DNA of 26,254 bases from Pseudomonadota bacterium (GCA_023428785.1 JAEYWU010000090.1:1-26254); one strand, 5' to 3'. Shown: positions 1 through 7,437, numbered from the stretch's first letter. Program-made: numbers and translations. The notes: a model not told the origin generated them from the letters alone.

Positions 1-467
1 CGGTCGCGGCGCTTGAGCGCGGCGACGGCCCAGGGGTGCCTCATCGCCAGTCGCCAGGCGCCCGGTAGGCGCAGAAAGGCGGCCTGGCGCCGGGTCATGA
101 TCACTGGATCGAGCATGACCAGCGACCGGACGTGGCCGGGCGCGCGCTCGGCGGTCAGGAGCGCGGTGGTCGCGCCCATCGAATGGCCCGCCAGGACCAC
201 CGGCTGGTCGAAGGTGTTCAGGACGGCGGCGATGTCGTCGGCATAGACGCGCCAGCTCGGATGGTTGCGGGGATCGGTGGGCAGGGTCGACGCGCCGTGA
301 CCGCGCAGGTCCAGGGCGACCACGTGGAAACGGTCGCCCATGGGCGCGAGCAGGGTGCGGTAGGTCCGGGCGTTGAAGCCGGTGGCGTGCAGGAACACCA
401 GATCGACCGGCCGATCCGGATCGCCCCAGTCCAGTCGGCCCATGCCGCCGGAGATGGATTCGATCAT
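1..467 (-). CDS. alpha/beta hydrolase, partial (C-terminus off the left edge)
   Basis: The first 155 codons of an alpha/beta-hydrolase-fold protein are visible. Near residue 20 is a HATGFNA segment, typical of the oxyanion-hole loop. It is followed by LDLRGHGAS, the usual strand after the first helix, and then a GHSMG nucleophile elbow whose serine is the presumed catalytic residue. The acid and histidine of the triad would lie beyond the window. The substrate cannot be told from this; esterase, lactonase and haloperoxidase-like members share these motifs. I chose the ATG at 467 because it lies 8 nt after the stop of the upstream epimerase gene on the same strand, which suggests one operon. 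No strong Shine-Dalgarno sequence is visible, so the start is moderately certain. Confidence 0.85.
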   Translation of the reverse strand, partial: MIESISGGMGRLDWGDPDRPVDLVFLHATGFNARTYRTLLAPMGDRFHVVALDLRGHGASTLPTDPRNHPSWRVYADDIAAVLNTFDQPVVLAGHSMGATTALLTAERAPGHVRSLVMLDPVIMTRRQAAFLRLPGAWRLAMRHPWAVAALKRRD

Positions 468-475
468 CCGGGCGC

Positions 476-1444
476 TCAGGCCGGGGCCATGCCTGCGAAC
501 TGGCCGCCCTTTCGATAGCGCCACAGATAGGTCGGGGCCACAGCCTGGATGCCGGTCGGCTGGACGCCGAGGGCCGTCAGACCCGCCGCCCCATCGGCGA
601 CGACATTATCGGACTTGAGCAGGGTCACCTGGTCGCGCGTGATCGGCGGGGCGATGCCGAACCAGCCGAGCGGCTCGGCGAAGGCGCCGATCAGGCCGGC
701 GGCCGACCAGGGCAGCGGCAGGAGGGCGCGTTCCTTGCCGGTCTCGCGCAGGACCAGTTCCTGGATCTCTTTGAGGGTCATCACCTCGGGGCCGCCCAGC
801 TCATAGGTCTTGCCGGCGGCGGACGCGTCATCGACGGCATGGGCCACGGCTTGGGCCACGTCACCGACATAGACCGGCTGGAAGCGGGTCTCGCCGCCGC
901 CGGGCAGCGGCAGGGCGGGGGCGATGGAGGCCATGGCAGCGAAGCGGTTCAGGAGACCATCGCCTCGGCCGAAGATCACCGACGGGCGGACCACGGTGGT
1001 CGAGGGCAGGACGGCGCGGGCGCGCGCCTCCCCCTCGCCCTTGGAGCGGGCATAGGCCGAGGCCGAATTTGCGTCAGCCCCGATGGCCGAGACCTGGACG
1101 AAACGTTCGACGCCGCGCTGCTTGCACAGGCGGGCGATGCGCTCGGGGGCTTCGGCATGCAGGGTTTCGAACCGGCGCCAAGGCGTCTCGTACAGGATGC
1201 CCACCAGATTGACGGCGGCCGTCGCGCCCTCGAGGGCGGCGGCGACCTGGGCCTCGTCGCTGACATCGCAGGCGACGCGCTGGATCTGGCCGACGCGACC
1301 CTGGGTTTGGCTTTCGAAGGCGAGGTTCGGATTGCGGACCGCGATGCGGACACGGTGATCCGCCCTAAGCAGGGCGCGGACAACCTGGGCGCCGACAAAG
1401 CCGGAACCGCCGAAGACCGTGACCAGAGAACCGGGGCGCGCCAT
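476..1444 (-). CDS. NAD(P)-binding atypical SDR, complex I NDUFA9-like
   Basis: This is a 322-residue protein with an N-terminal Rossmann motif GGSGFVG (residues 12-18) and a short-chain-dehydrogenase-like Y131-x3-K135 pair (YARSK), with S119 nearby. The pattern fits the atypical extended SDRs annotated as NDUFA9-like or NAD(P)H-binding proteins, which are relatives of a mitochondrial complex I accessory subunit. Most bacterial members have no proven reaction, so a role in quinone or respiratory-chain biology is only inferred. An in-frame upstream extension exists, but its extra 26 residues do not look like family sequence. The ATG at 1444 places the Rossmann strand at the usual distance from the N-terminus. 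It is divergent from tRNA-Leu and followed closely by the hydrolase gene. Confidence 0.85.
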   Translation of the reverse strand: MARPGSLVTVFGGSGFVGAQVVRALLRADHRVRIAVRNPNLAFESQTQGRVGQIQRVACDVSDEAQVAAALEGATAAVNLVGILYETPWRRFETLHAEAPERIARLCKQRGVERFVQVSAIGADANSASAYARSKGEGEARARAVLPSTTVVRPSVIFGRGDGLLNRFAAMASIAPALPLPGGGETRFQPVYVGDVAQAVAHAVDDASAAGKTYELGGPEVMTLKEIQELVLRETGKERALLPLPWSAAGLIGAFAEPLGWFGIAPPITRDQVTLLKSDNVVADGAAGLTALGVQPTGIQAVAPTYLWRYRKGGQFAGMAPA

Positions 1445-1549
1445 CGCTGAAAACTCGTCCGTGGGAAGGATGGGTGCGGGATAGCCGCTCTGTATCGTCA
1501 CGGCAACGGACAGAGGCCGCACTTTTGCCCGTCAGGCTCGAAAGGGCCG

Positions 1550-1578
1550 TTGACCCGCATATCGGCTTCGAATATGTG
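1550..1578 (+). promoter_or_regulatory. probable sigma-70 promoter of tRNA-Leu
   Basis: TTGACC at 1550-1555 is separated by exactly 17 nt from TATGTG at 1573-1578. Transcription would start near 1585, about 20 nt before the mature tRNA 5' end. The -35 is close to consensus and the -10 is moderate. Confidence 0.55.
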
Positions 1579-1605
1579 TCCGCGCCTTCGGCCCCACGGG
1601 GTCGG

Positions 1606-1692
<87 letters not shown>

Positions 1693-1713
1693 TCTTCGGG
1701 TGCAACGCCCCTC

Positions 1714-1751
1714 AACGGCGCCGGTCCTTCGGATCGGCGCCGTTTGTGTTT
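1714..1751 (+). terminator. strong hairpin downstream of tRNA-Leu
   Basis: AACGGCGCCGGTCC (1714-1727) pairs with GGATCGGCGCCGTT (1731-1744) in a 14-bp stem containing one G-U pair, with a 3-nt loop. A T-rich tail TTTGTGTTT follows. It lies 22 nt after the CCA end, as expected for a rho-independent terminator of the tRNA transcript. Confidence 0.7.
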
Positions 1752-1779
1752 CCGGCGCCCGGCGCCGGTGGTGTTTTTC
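1752..1779 (+). terminator. second hairpin with T5 tract, possible tandem terminator
   Basis: CCGGCGC (1752-1758) and GCGCCGG (1762-1768) form a 7-bp stem with a 3-nt loop, followed by TGGTGTTTTT. It sits directly behind the first hairpin and would back up termination before the RNase D gene. Confidence 0.5.
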
Positions 1780-1813
1780 GTTCAGCGAAACAAAATTCAG
1801 GTAAGAGGTCGCC

Positions 1814-2428
1814 ATGACCACCCATCTGCATATTGGCGACCTGCCGGACGACCTGGACCTGGGGCCGGTCGTGGCCATCGATTCCGAGACCATGGGCCTG
1901 CGTTACCGGCGCGATCCGCTGTGCGTGGTGCAGCTGTCGTCGGGCGACGGCGACGCGCACGTCGTGCAACTGAACCGGACAGACTACGACTGTCCGAACC
2001 TGAAGCGGCTCTTGGCGGACCCCAAGGTGCTCAAGCTGTTCCACTTCGGGCGGTTCGACATCGCCATGTTCCTGCTGCACCTGGGGGTCGAGACCCGACC
2101 GGTCTATTGCACCAAGATCGCCTCCAAGCTGGCCCGCACCTATACGGACCGCCACGGCCTGAAGGACGTGACGCGCGAGCTGATCGGGGTTGAGCTGTCC
2201 AAGGTGCAACAAAGCTCGGACTGGGGAGCCGATACGCTCAGCCCCGAACAGCTGGCCTATGCCGCGTCCGACGTTCTGCACCTGCACCGGCTGCGCGAGA
2301 AGCTGGACATGATGCTGGCGCGCGAGGGCCGGGCCGATCTGGCGGCCGCCTGTTTCGATTTTCTGCCGACACGCGCCCGCCTTGATCTGGCGGGATGGGA
2401 AGAGATGGATATCTTCGCCCACGCATGA
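1814..2428 (+). CDS. rnd: ribonuclease D-type 3'-5' exonuclease (short form)
   Basis: This 204-residue DEDD-family exonuclease is expected to trim the 3' ends of structured RNAs such as tRNA precursors. ExoI is D23-S-E25, the ExoII aspartate is D82 in the HFGRFD segment, and ExoIII is Y149-x3-D153, so it belongs to the DEDDy subclass. It is about half the length of E. coli RNase D because it has only the nuclease domain and lacks the C-terminal HRDC domains; this short form is common in alphaproteobacteria. The ATG at 1814 has AAGAGG upstream at suitable spacing. Its stop overlaps the lptC start as ATGA, so the two are translationally coupled. Specific RNA substrates cannot be read from the sequence. 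Confidence 0.92.
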   Translation: MTTHLHIGDLPDDLDLGPVVAIDSETMGLRYRRDPLCVVQLSSGDGDAHVVQLNRTDYDCPNLKRLLADPKVLKLFHFGRFDIAMFLLHLGVETRPVYCTKIASKLARTYTDRHGLKDVTRELIGVELSKVQQSSDWGADTLSPEQLAYAASDVLHLHRLREKLDMMLAREGRADLAAACFDFLPTRARLDLAGWEEMDIFAHA

Positions 2429-3120
2429 CCGAGCCCGTCGTCCCCGCCCCTTCCCTGCTGCAGGATGCGCCGCCGGACCTGGCGACGGTCCGGCGCGAGG
2501 ATTCGCGGCGGGTGGTCGAGGCCATGGATGCGTGGCGCAAGCGCTCGCAGCTGATCCGCTTCTTCCGACGCGCCCTGCCGGCGCTGATCGCCCTGCTGGT
2601 CCTAGGCCTCGGCGGCTGGGTGATCGCGCGGACCGTGCTGGCCGACATGGCCGACCAGGCCGCCCAGCGCGCCGACATCCGGATGACCAATCCGCGCTTC
2701 TATGGCCAGGACGCGCAGGGGCAGTCGTTCGTCCTGGGCGCCGCCAATGCGGTGCAGGACCGTCGCCGCACCAACCTGTTTCGCCTGACGCGGCCGACGC
2801 TGCGGCTGAACGCCACCGGCGAGCGCCCGACCGAGATCACCGCTCTGAACGGCGTCTATGACGAGCGCGGCGACCAGCTGACCCTGTCGGGACGGGTGAC
2901 GGTAATCGACGGGGGCTCGGGCTTCCGCTTCGAGACCGGCCAGGCCCTGGTGGACACCGAGACCGGCGTCATTTCCGGCGACACGGCCGTGCGCGGCCGC
3001 GGCCCCCTTGGAACCATCGACGCTTCGTCCTATGCCATCTACGATCAGGGCGCCCGCCTGGTCTTTGAAGGCGACGGGGACCGCAAGGTGACCGCCGTCT
3101 ATTCCAACTCAGGGTCCTGA
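2425..3120 (+). CDS. lptC: LPS export ABC transporter periplasmic protein LptC
   Basis: This 231-residue protein has a cytoplasmic N-terminal stretch of about 45 residues, one transmembrane helix around residues 48-70 (ALPALIALLVLGLGGWVIA) and a periplasmic LptC/OstA-like beta-jellyroll domain. In the Lpt pathway LptC receives LPS from LptB2FG in the inner membrane and hands it to LptA. The N-terminal extension is longer than in E. coli LptC, which is usual for alphaproteobacteria. The ATG at 2425 forms an ATGA overlap with rnd and is followed 15 nt later by lptA. Identification rests on the TM-plus-jellyroll layout and on the position directly before lptA and lptB. Confidence 0.9.
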   Translation: MTEPVVPAPSLLQDAPPDLATVRREDSRRVVEAMDAWRKRSQLIRFFRRALPALIALLVLGLGGWVIARTVLADMADQAAQRADIRMTNPRFYGQDAQGQSFVLGAANAVQDRRRTNLFRLTRPTLRLNATGERPTEITALNGVYDERGDQLTLSGRVTVIDGGSGFRFETGQALVDTETGVISGDTAVRGRGPLGTIDASSYAIYDQGARLVFEGDGDRKVTAVYSNSGS

Positions 3121-3135
3121 GGAGGCCCCGCCCCG

Positions 3136-3690
3136 ATGAAGACATCCCAGCTGATCCTGCGCGGACTGACCGCCTCCGCCGCCGCGGCCCTGATCGCCGG
3201 CGCCGTGGCCTGGTCGGCCGGCGGCGAGGCCCGGGCCCAGATCTCCCAGGGCGGCGGACCGATCGCCATCGGCGCCGACCGGCTCGAGGTCATCGACGCC
3301 GAGCGGGTGTCGATCTGGTCGGGCCGCGCCGAGGCCATCCAGGGCGAGAACCGCCTGCGGGCCGACACCATCCGCACCTACAACCAGGCCCGCCGTGGCG
3401 CAGCCGAGGGGCCCGGGTCCCAGATGGGCTCGGAAATCGAGCGCATGGTCGCCACCGGCAACGTCTATTTCGTCACCCCCACCCAGGTCATCCGCGGCGA
3501 CGAGGCTACCTATACCTCCGCATCGGACACCATCGTGGTCACCGGCGACGTCATCCTGACCCAGGGCGAGAACGTCCTGACGGGCAGCCGCCTGACGGTC
3601 GAGGTGGCCTCCGGCCGCGCGACCATGGACGGAGCCCCCACCAACGCCGGGCGCCGGGTGCGCGGCGTCTTCTATCCGGACGAAAGCTAA
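3136..3690 (+). CDS. lptA: LPS transport periplasmic bridge protein LptA
   Basis: This 184-residue secreted protein starts with a hydrophobic, alanine-rich signal peptide and has a likely signal-peptidase I site after EARA (cleavage before QIS, near residue 35). The mature part shows the repeated beta-strand pattern of the OstA/LptA domain, with stretches such as ADRLEVIDAE, GDEATYTSASDTIVVTGDV and ENVLTGSRLTVE. LptA polymerises across the periplasm and carries LPS from LptC to LptD. A strong GAGGAGG ribosome-binding site precedes the ATG. It is the middle gene of rnd-lptC-lptA-lptB. Confidence 0.93.
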   Translation: MKTSQLILRGLTASAAAALIAGAVAWSAGGEARAQISQGGGPIAIGADRLEVIDAERVSIWSGRAEAIQGENRLRADTIRTYNQARRGAAEGPGSQMGSEIERMVATGNVYFVTPTQVIRGDEATYTSASDTIVVTGDVILTQGENVLTGSRLTVEVASGRATMDGAPTNAGRRVRGVFYPDES

Positions 3691-3699
3691 GGCCTCCGC

Positions 3700-4461
3700 T
3701 TGACCAGCCAACCGATCATCGGGCTGGGCGACGTCTCGCCCGACCGCGAAGGCCTCTTCGTCGACTCCATCGGCCGCTCCTTCGGCGGCCGGGCGGTGGT
3801 CAAGAGCGTGTCGCTGCGCCTGAGGCGGGGCGAGGTCGCGGGCCTGCTCGGCCCCAACGGCGCGGGCAAGACCACCTGCTTCTACATGATCACGGGCCTG
3901 GTCCCGGCCGAGTACGGCACGATCTGGCTGGACGGCGAGGACATCACCGGCCAGCCGATGTACCAGCGCGCCCGCCTGGGCGTCGGCTACCTGCCCCAGG
4001 AAGCCTCGATCTTCCGCGGCATGACGGTCGAGGAGAATGTGCTGTCGGTCGTGGAGATGCGCGAGCGTGACCGCACCAAGGCGCTGGAAGACACCAACCG
4101 TCTGCTGGACGAACTGCGTATCAGCCACCTGAGGCGGGCCTCGGCCCTAGGCCTGTCGGGGGGCGAGCGTCGTCGGGTCGAAATCGCGCGGGCCCTGGCG
4201 TCCGAGCCCAGCTTCATGCTGCTGGACGAGCCGTTCGCCGGGATCGACCCGCTGGCTATCGCCGACATCCGCGAGGTCATCGTCTATCTGGCCACGCGCG
4301 GCATCGGCGTGCTGATCACCGACCACAATGTGCGCGAGACGCTGGACATCATCGACCGCGCCTCGATCATCCATGGCGGCGAGGTGCTGTTCGAAGGCAC
4401 GCCTTCAGAGATCATCTCCAACCCAGAAGTGCGCCGCGTCTATCTGGGTGAAGCCTTCTAG
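3700..4461 (+). CDS. lptB: LPS export ABC transporter ATP-binding protein LptB
   Basis: This 253-residue ABC ATPase is expected to power LPS extraction from the inner membrane together with LptF and LptG, which are not in the window. Walker A is GPNGAGKTT (residues 51-59), the signature is LSGGE (152-156), Walker B ends in MLLDE (D176, E177) and the H-loop histidine is H209 in ITDHNVRE. The start is TTG at 3700; no better ATG or GTG lies upstream of the first conserved strand, and only a weak AAGG-type ribosome-binding site is seen. In many alphaproteobacteria rpoN follows lptB. Here the next gene is an ArsR-type regulator and rpoN is about 17 kb away. Confidence 0.96.
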   Translation: MTSQPIIGLGDVSPDREGLFVDSIGRSFGGRAVVKSVSLRLRRGEVAGLLGPNGAGKTTCFYMITGLVPAEYGTIWLDGEDITGQPMYQRARLGVGYLPQEASIFRGMTVEENVLSVVEMRERDRTKALEDTNRLLDELRISHLRRASALGLSGGERRRVEIARALASEPSFMLLDEPFAGIDPLAIADIREVIVYLATRGIGVLITDHNVRETLDIIDRASIIHGGEVLFEGTPSEIISNPEVRRVYLGEAF

Positions 4462-4464
4462 GCG

Positions 4465-4480
4465 CTGATTTTTCAATCAG
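4465..4480 (+). terminator. small AT-rich hairpin after lptB
   Basis: CTGATT and AATCAG form a perfect 6-bp stem around a TTTC loop, just behind the lptB stop. The stem is weak and has no real T tract after it, so it may be a minor terminator or an RNA 3'-end feature. Confidence 0.3.
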
Positions 4481-4515
4481 TTACGCCGCTCGAAGCCCGA
4501 TGCGGCCGCCTTGGC

Positions 4516-4550
4516 TTGACTCGTTTCGATGATTAGCTAATTATCGATTC
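4516..4550 (+). promoter_or_regulatory. promoter of the ArsR/SdpI-like unit, probably leaderless
   Basis: TTGACT (4516-4521) is followed after 16 nt by TAATTA (4538-4543). The expected transcription start is at about 4550, immediately before the ATG at 4551, and no Shine-Dalgarno sequence is present. The mRNA is therefore probably leaderless. A GATTC site (4546-4550), matching the CcrM methylation motif GANTC, abuts the start codon. Confidence 0.5.
4526..4547. promoter_or_regulatory. 22-bp near-perfect palindrome, probable operator for the ArsR-type repressor
   Basis: The arms TCGATGATTAG and CTAATTATCGA are mirror complements with a single mismatched pair, and the core ATTAGCTAAT is perfectly palindromic. 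The site covers the spacer and the -10 of the promoter of the adjacent ArsR-type gene. Binding by a dimeric winged-helix repressor would block its own transcription. Confidence 0.65.
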
Positions 4551-4847
4551 ATGAGCCAGGTCTTCAAAGCCCTTTCCGATCCGACACGCCGGCGGGTGCT
4601 GCAGCTTCTGCGGTCCGGCCCGATGAGCGCGGGCGAGATCAGCGACCGTTTCGACGTGTCCAGACCGACCATGTCGGCGCACTTCGCGGTGCTGAAGGAG
4701 GCCGACCTGGTCCATGCCGAGAAGGCCGGCAAGTCGGTCATCTATCACCTGAAACTCTCGGTGCTCGAAGAGGCGCTGCTGGGCTTCGTGCAGTCGTTCG
4801 GCGGGGCCGCCGAGGCGACGGAAACAGAAAAGGAGACGCCCCGATGA
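4551..4847 (+). CDS. ArsR-family winged-helix repressor, SdpR-like
   Basis: This 98-residue protein begins with VFKALSDPTRRRVLQLLRSG, the hallmark N-terminus of the ArsR family. A recognition helix follows in DVSRPTMSAHFAVLKEADLV, then a beta-wing KAGKSVIYHLKL. The sequence contains no cysteine, so there is no classical metal-sensing CxC site. Together with the partner gene, this fits the SdpR-type autorepressors rather than metalloregulators. The downstream membrane-protein gene overlaps its stop as ATGA. By analogy with Bacillus SdpR/SdpI the membrane protein may control the repressor's availability; that is inference. Autoregulation is supported by the palindrome directly over the promoter. 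Confidence 0.88.
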   Translation: MSQVFKALSDPTRRRVLQLLRSGPMSAGEISDRFDVSRPTMSAHFAVLKEADLVHAEKAGKSVIYHLKLSVLEEALLGFVQSFGGAAEATETEKETPR

Positions 4848-5221
4848 ACGCGGATGTCGTCAAGAGCCTCGCCATCGCGGCGGGACTGATCGGCGCGGCC
4901 TTGGCCGCCACCTTCGCCCGTCAGCAGGGTTTGATCGACCCGGAGACGGTCCAGCGAATCGTCATGGGTTCCATCGGCCTGATGGTGGTCTGGTACGGCA
5001 ACCGGGCGCCCAAGACCTTCACCCCGAGCGTCCATGCACAGCGGGTCCACCGCTTCACCGGCTGGTCGATGGTCCTGAGCGGCCTGGTCTATGCCGGGAC
5101 CTGGGCCTTCGCACCGACACAGGTGGCTCTGACCCTCGGCACGGGCGCGGTGGCGTTGGGTCTGATCGCAACCCTGGGCTACTGCCTGTGGCTGCGCGGC
5201 CAGAAGCCGGCCAACGCCTAG
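4844..5221 (+). CDS. SdpI-like small membrane protein
   Basis: This 125-residue protein has about four hydrophobic segments (near residues 5-22, 40-55, 70-88 and 95-117). Two stretches resemble the C-terminal SdpI domain: a helix ending in WYGNRAPKT, compared with the SdpI-type GNYLPK, and HRFTGWSMVLSGLV, compared with HRFAGW-type sequence. SdpI proteins confer immunity to the SdpC toxin in Bacillus and sequester SdpR; in proteobacteria the role is not established. It has a strong AAGGAG ribosome-binding site and an ATGA overlap with the repressor gene. Its last four bases (CTAG) also contain the stop of the convergent grpE. The family call is from recalled motifs and is moderate. Confidence 0.7.
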   Translation: MNADVVKSLAIAAGLIGAALAATFARQQGLIDPETVQRIVMGSIGLMVVWYGNRAPKTFTPSVHAQRVHRFTGWSMVLSGLVYAGTWAFAPTQVALTLGTGAVALGLIATLGYCLWLRGQKPANA

Positions 5222-5808
5222 GCCTGGGTGTCCACGGTGGAGCCGGGGGCGGCGGCCGCGCCGCCCTTGGCGGCCACAATCACCATGGCGGGGCGCACGG
5301 TGCGTCCGTAGAGCACATAGCCCGGCTGGAAGGTCTGGATGACGGTGCCGGGCGGCACATCGGCCGAGGGCTGTTCGGTCACCGCCTGATGGACGTTCGG
5401 ATCGAACTTTTCGCCGGGGCCCGGCGCCACGCGTGTCAGGCCGTTGGCCTCGAAGGCCTGCAGCAGCGACTTCTCGGTCATCTCCAGACCGGTCACCAGA
5501 CCCGTGACACCGGCGTCGGTCGAGTCCTGGGGGGCGGCCTGAATGGCGCGCTGGAGGTTGTCGGCCACGCCCAGCAGGGCCTGGGAGAAACGCTGGATCG
5601 CATAGGCGCGCGCGTCATTGGCCTCGCGCTCGGTGCGGCGCTTGATGTTCTCCACCTCGGCGGCTAGGCGCATGGCCTTGTCCTTCCAGTCGTCGCGCTC
5701 GGCGATGACGGCGTCCAGCGGCGCTAGGTCGTCCTCAGGCGTGGCATCCAGGCCGGCTTCGGCGTTCAGCTCGGCTTCGTCGAAATCGTTTTCAGGCGTG
5801 TCGGTCAC
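5218..5808 (-). CDS. grpE: nucleotide exchange factor GrpE
   Basis: This 196-residue protein has an acidic N-terminal tail and a long coiled-coil helix (ERDDWKDKAMRLAAEVENIKRR, roughly residues 38-60). It ends with the beta-wing region containing GEKFDPNVHQAV and the C-terminal VIQTFQPGYVLYGRTVRPAMV signature. GrpE releases ADP from DnaK and acts as a thermosensor of the chaperone cycle. The start is GTG at 5808, one base after the hrcA stop, so hrcA-grpE is an operon. The gene ends in a CTAG shared with the convergent SdpI-like gene, leaving no space for a terminator between them. Confidence 0.97.
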   Translation of the reverse strand: MTDTPENDFDEAELNAEAGLDATPEDDLAPLDAVIAERDDWKDKAMRLAAEVENIKRRTEREANDARAYAIQRFSQALLGVADNLQRAIQAAPQDSTDAGVTGLVTGLEMTEKSLLQAFEANGLTRVAPGPGEKFDPNVHQAVTEQPSADVPPGTVIQTFQPGYVLYGRTVRPAMVIVAAKGGAAAAPGSTVDTQA

Positions 5809-5809
5809 T

Positions 5810-6889
5810 TCAGTCCTGTCCGTCCAGCATGCGGCCCAGCACTCGCGCGGTGTAGTCCACCAACGGAATGACGCGGGCGTAGTTCAACCGGGCCGGTCCG
5901 ATCACTCCGATCGCACCGACCACCTTCTGTCGGCCGGTCATATAGGGCGCCGCGACGACGGCGGAACCCGAAAGTGAGAACAATCGCGTTTCCGAGCCGA
6001 TGAAAATGCGCAGCCCCTGGGCCTCTCGCACCCCGTCGAGCAGGCCGATCAGCTGTTCCTTCTCCTCGAGATCCTCGAACAGCTGGCGCACGCGCTCCAG
6101 ATCCGCGAGGGCCGAGGCGTCGGAGAGAAGATTGGCCCGTCCCCGGACGATCAGGGCCCGGTCGCGGGCCTCGCCGCCGGACCAGCCGGCCAGACCATCC
6201 TCGACCAGCCGGGCGGCGGTCTCATCCAGTGCGGCGCGGGCCGCCTTGAGTTCGGCGGCCATTTCCCGCTGCGCATCGGCCAGGGTCCGGCCTCGCAAAC
6301 GGGCGTTCAGGAAGTTGGACGCTTCCTGCAGGCTGGAGGGCGTGACGCCGGGGGCCAGTCGCATCAGGCGATTCTCGACCGCCCCGTCGTCGAAGACGAG
6401 CACCACCAGAGCCTGATCCGGGGCCAGAGAGACGAACTCCACGTGCTTGACCCCGGCCTCACGGACCGGGGCGGCAACCACGCCCGCGCCACCGGCGAGG
6501 CCCGACAGAAGGTCCGACGCCGCCTCCAGCGCCTCGTCGAAGCCCCGCCCCTTGCCGATCAAGCGGGCGTCGACGGCGCGGCGTTCCTCGGTGGTCAGGT
6601 CGCCGATCTCCAGCAGGCCGTCCACGAACAGGCGCAGGCCCGCATGGGTCGGCAGGCGACCGGCTGAGGTATGGGGCGCCGCCAGCAGGCCCAGATGGGT
6701 CAAGTCCTGCATGGTGTTGCGGATCGAGGCCGGCGACAGCTGGATGCCGCCTTGCGACAGGGTGCGCGAGCCGACCGGGTCGCCGGTTTCGAGATAGGAT
6801 TCGACGATCCGGCGGAAGATGTCGCGGGCCCGGGCGTCGAGTCCCGCGAGGCCGGGAGCGGCCGGCGATGGCGGCTGAAAGGGGGTCAT
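5810..6889 (-). CDS. hrcA: heat-inducible transcription repressor HrcA
   Basis: This 359-residue protein has an N-terminal winged helix with the family motif ESYLETGDPVGSRTLS and the following SPASIRNTMQDLTHLGLL. A central GAF-like dimerisation region and the C-terminal GAIGVIGPARLNYARVIPLVDYTARVL signature follow. HrcA represses groESL through CIRCE elements and in Caulobacter is known to act mainly on groESL. No CIRCE element was seen in this window, so control of this operon by HrcA is not suggested. I chose the ATG at 6889 because it has GGGAGA upstream and overlaps the GNAT stop as ATGA; an in-frame TTG 15 nt upstream is less likely. Confidence 0.96.
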   Translation of the reverse strand: MTPFQPPSPAAPGLAGLDARARDIFRRIVESYLETGDPVGSRTLSQGGIQLSPASIRNTMQDLTHLGLLAAPHTSAGRLPTHAGLRLFVDGLLEIGDLTTEERRAVDARLIGKGRGFDEALEAASDLLSGLAGGAGVVAAPVREAGVKHVEFVSLAPDQALVVLVFDDGAVENRLMRLAPGVTPSSLQEASNFLNARLRGRTLADAQREMAAELKAARAALDETAARLVEDGLAGWSGGEARDRALIVRGRANLLSDASALADLERVRQLFEDLEEKEQLIGLLDGVREAQGLRIFIGSETRLFSLSGSAVVAAPYMTGRQKVVGAIGVIGPARLNYARVIPLVDYTARVLGRMLDGQD

Positions 6890-7437
6890 GCGCGCGTCTC
6901 CCAATCCGCGCGGGTCAGCCGATGGACGAGGCAGTCGTCCTCATCCTTGAAGATTCGGCGGCCCTCGGGGATGAATCCGAGGCGTTGATAGAACCGGTGT
7001 GCCTCGACGTTTGAGGTCAGGGGGTCGATGACGATGGCCTTGACCTCAGGCCTGGAGAAGCAGGCATCGATAGCCTGGCTCATCATGGCCGTGCCGAATC
7101 CCTGGTTCAGCGCATCGGCCTCGCCGATCCAGATGTCGAGGGCGCGCAGGTCGCCCGGACAGTCGCCCCAGTAGCCGTAAGGCTCGCGCGAGGGGTCGAT
7201 GTCGAGCATGGCGCCGATCGGCCGGCCATCTGCTTCGGCGATGTAGTACTGGAAGACGTCGGACTGGCTGGCCAGTTCAGCGTTCCAGTCCGCGCCTACG
7301 AAGGCCGTCGAGGCTTCGGGATTGTCGGTCACGCAGGCGATGACATGCGGCTCGCCGTCCCACTTCGCCAGGAGGGCGGCGTCTGCGGCGACGGCCGGAC
7401 GCAGGGTGATGACGGGTTTGTCGGTGGCGAAGCTCAC
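6886..7437 (-). CDS. GNAT acetyltransferase, AAC(6')-like subfamily
   Basis: This 183-residue GNAT-fold protein is closest in pattern to aminoglycoside 6'-N-acetyltransferase-type enzymes (Acetyltransf_8). LDIWIGEADALNQGFGTAMM contains the acetyl-CoA pyrophosphate-binding turn, and IVIDPLTSNVEAHRFYQRLGF is the C-terminal DPxxxNxxAxxxYxxxGF signature. Resistance activity cannot be inferred; chromosomal relatives often have other or unknown substrates. The start is GTG at 7437 with no convincing ribosome-binding site, but a promoter placed so that the transcript would begin at the GTG (see separate entry). Its stop overlaps the hrcA start, so it is the first gene of a GNAT-hrcA-grpE operon, an unusual leader gene for heat-shock regulators. 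Confidence 0.88.
   Translation of the reverse strand: MSFATDKPVITLRPAVAADAALLAKWDGEPHVIACVTDNPEASTAFVGADWNAELASQSDVFQYYIAEADGRPIGAMLDIDPSREPYGYWGDCPGDLRALDIWIGEADALNQGFGTAMMSQAIDACFSRPEVKAIVIDPLTSNVEAHRFYQRLGFIPEGRRIFKDEDDCLVHRLTRADWETRA

Noticed and set aside
3109..4128. 339-codon minus-strand frame opposite lptA and lptB
   Set aside because: It lies opposite two clear genes and looks like composition-driven His/Gly/Ala sequence.
6886..7437. Calling the GNAT gene an aminoglycoside-resistance determinant
   Set aside because: It shares the AAC(6')-type fold pattern, but it is a chromosomal gene in a housekeeping operon with no mobile context; the substrate is unknown.
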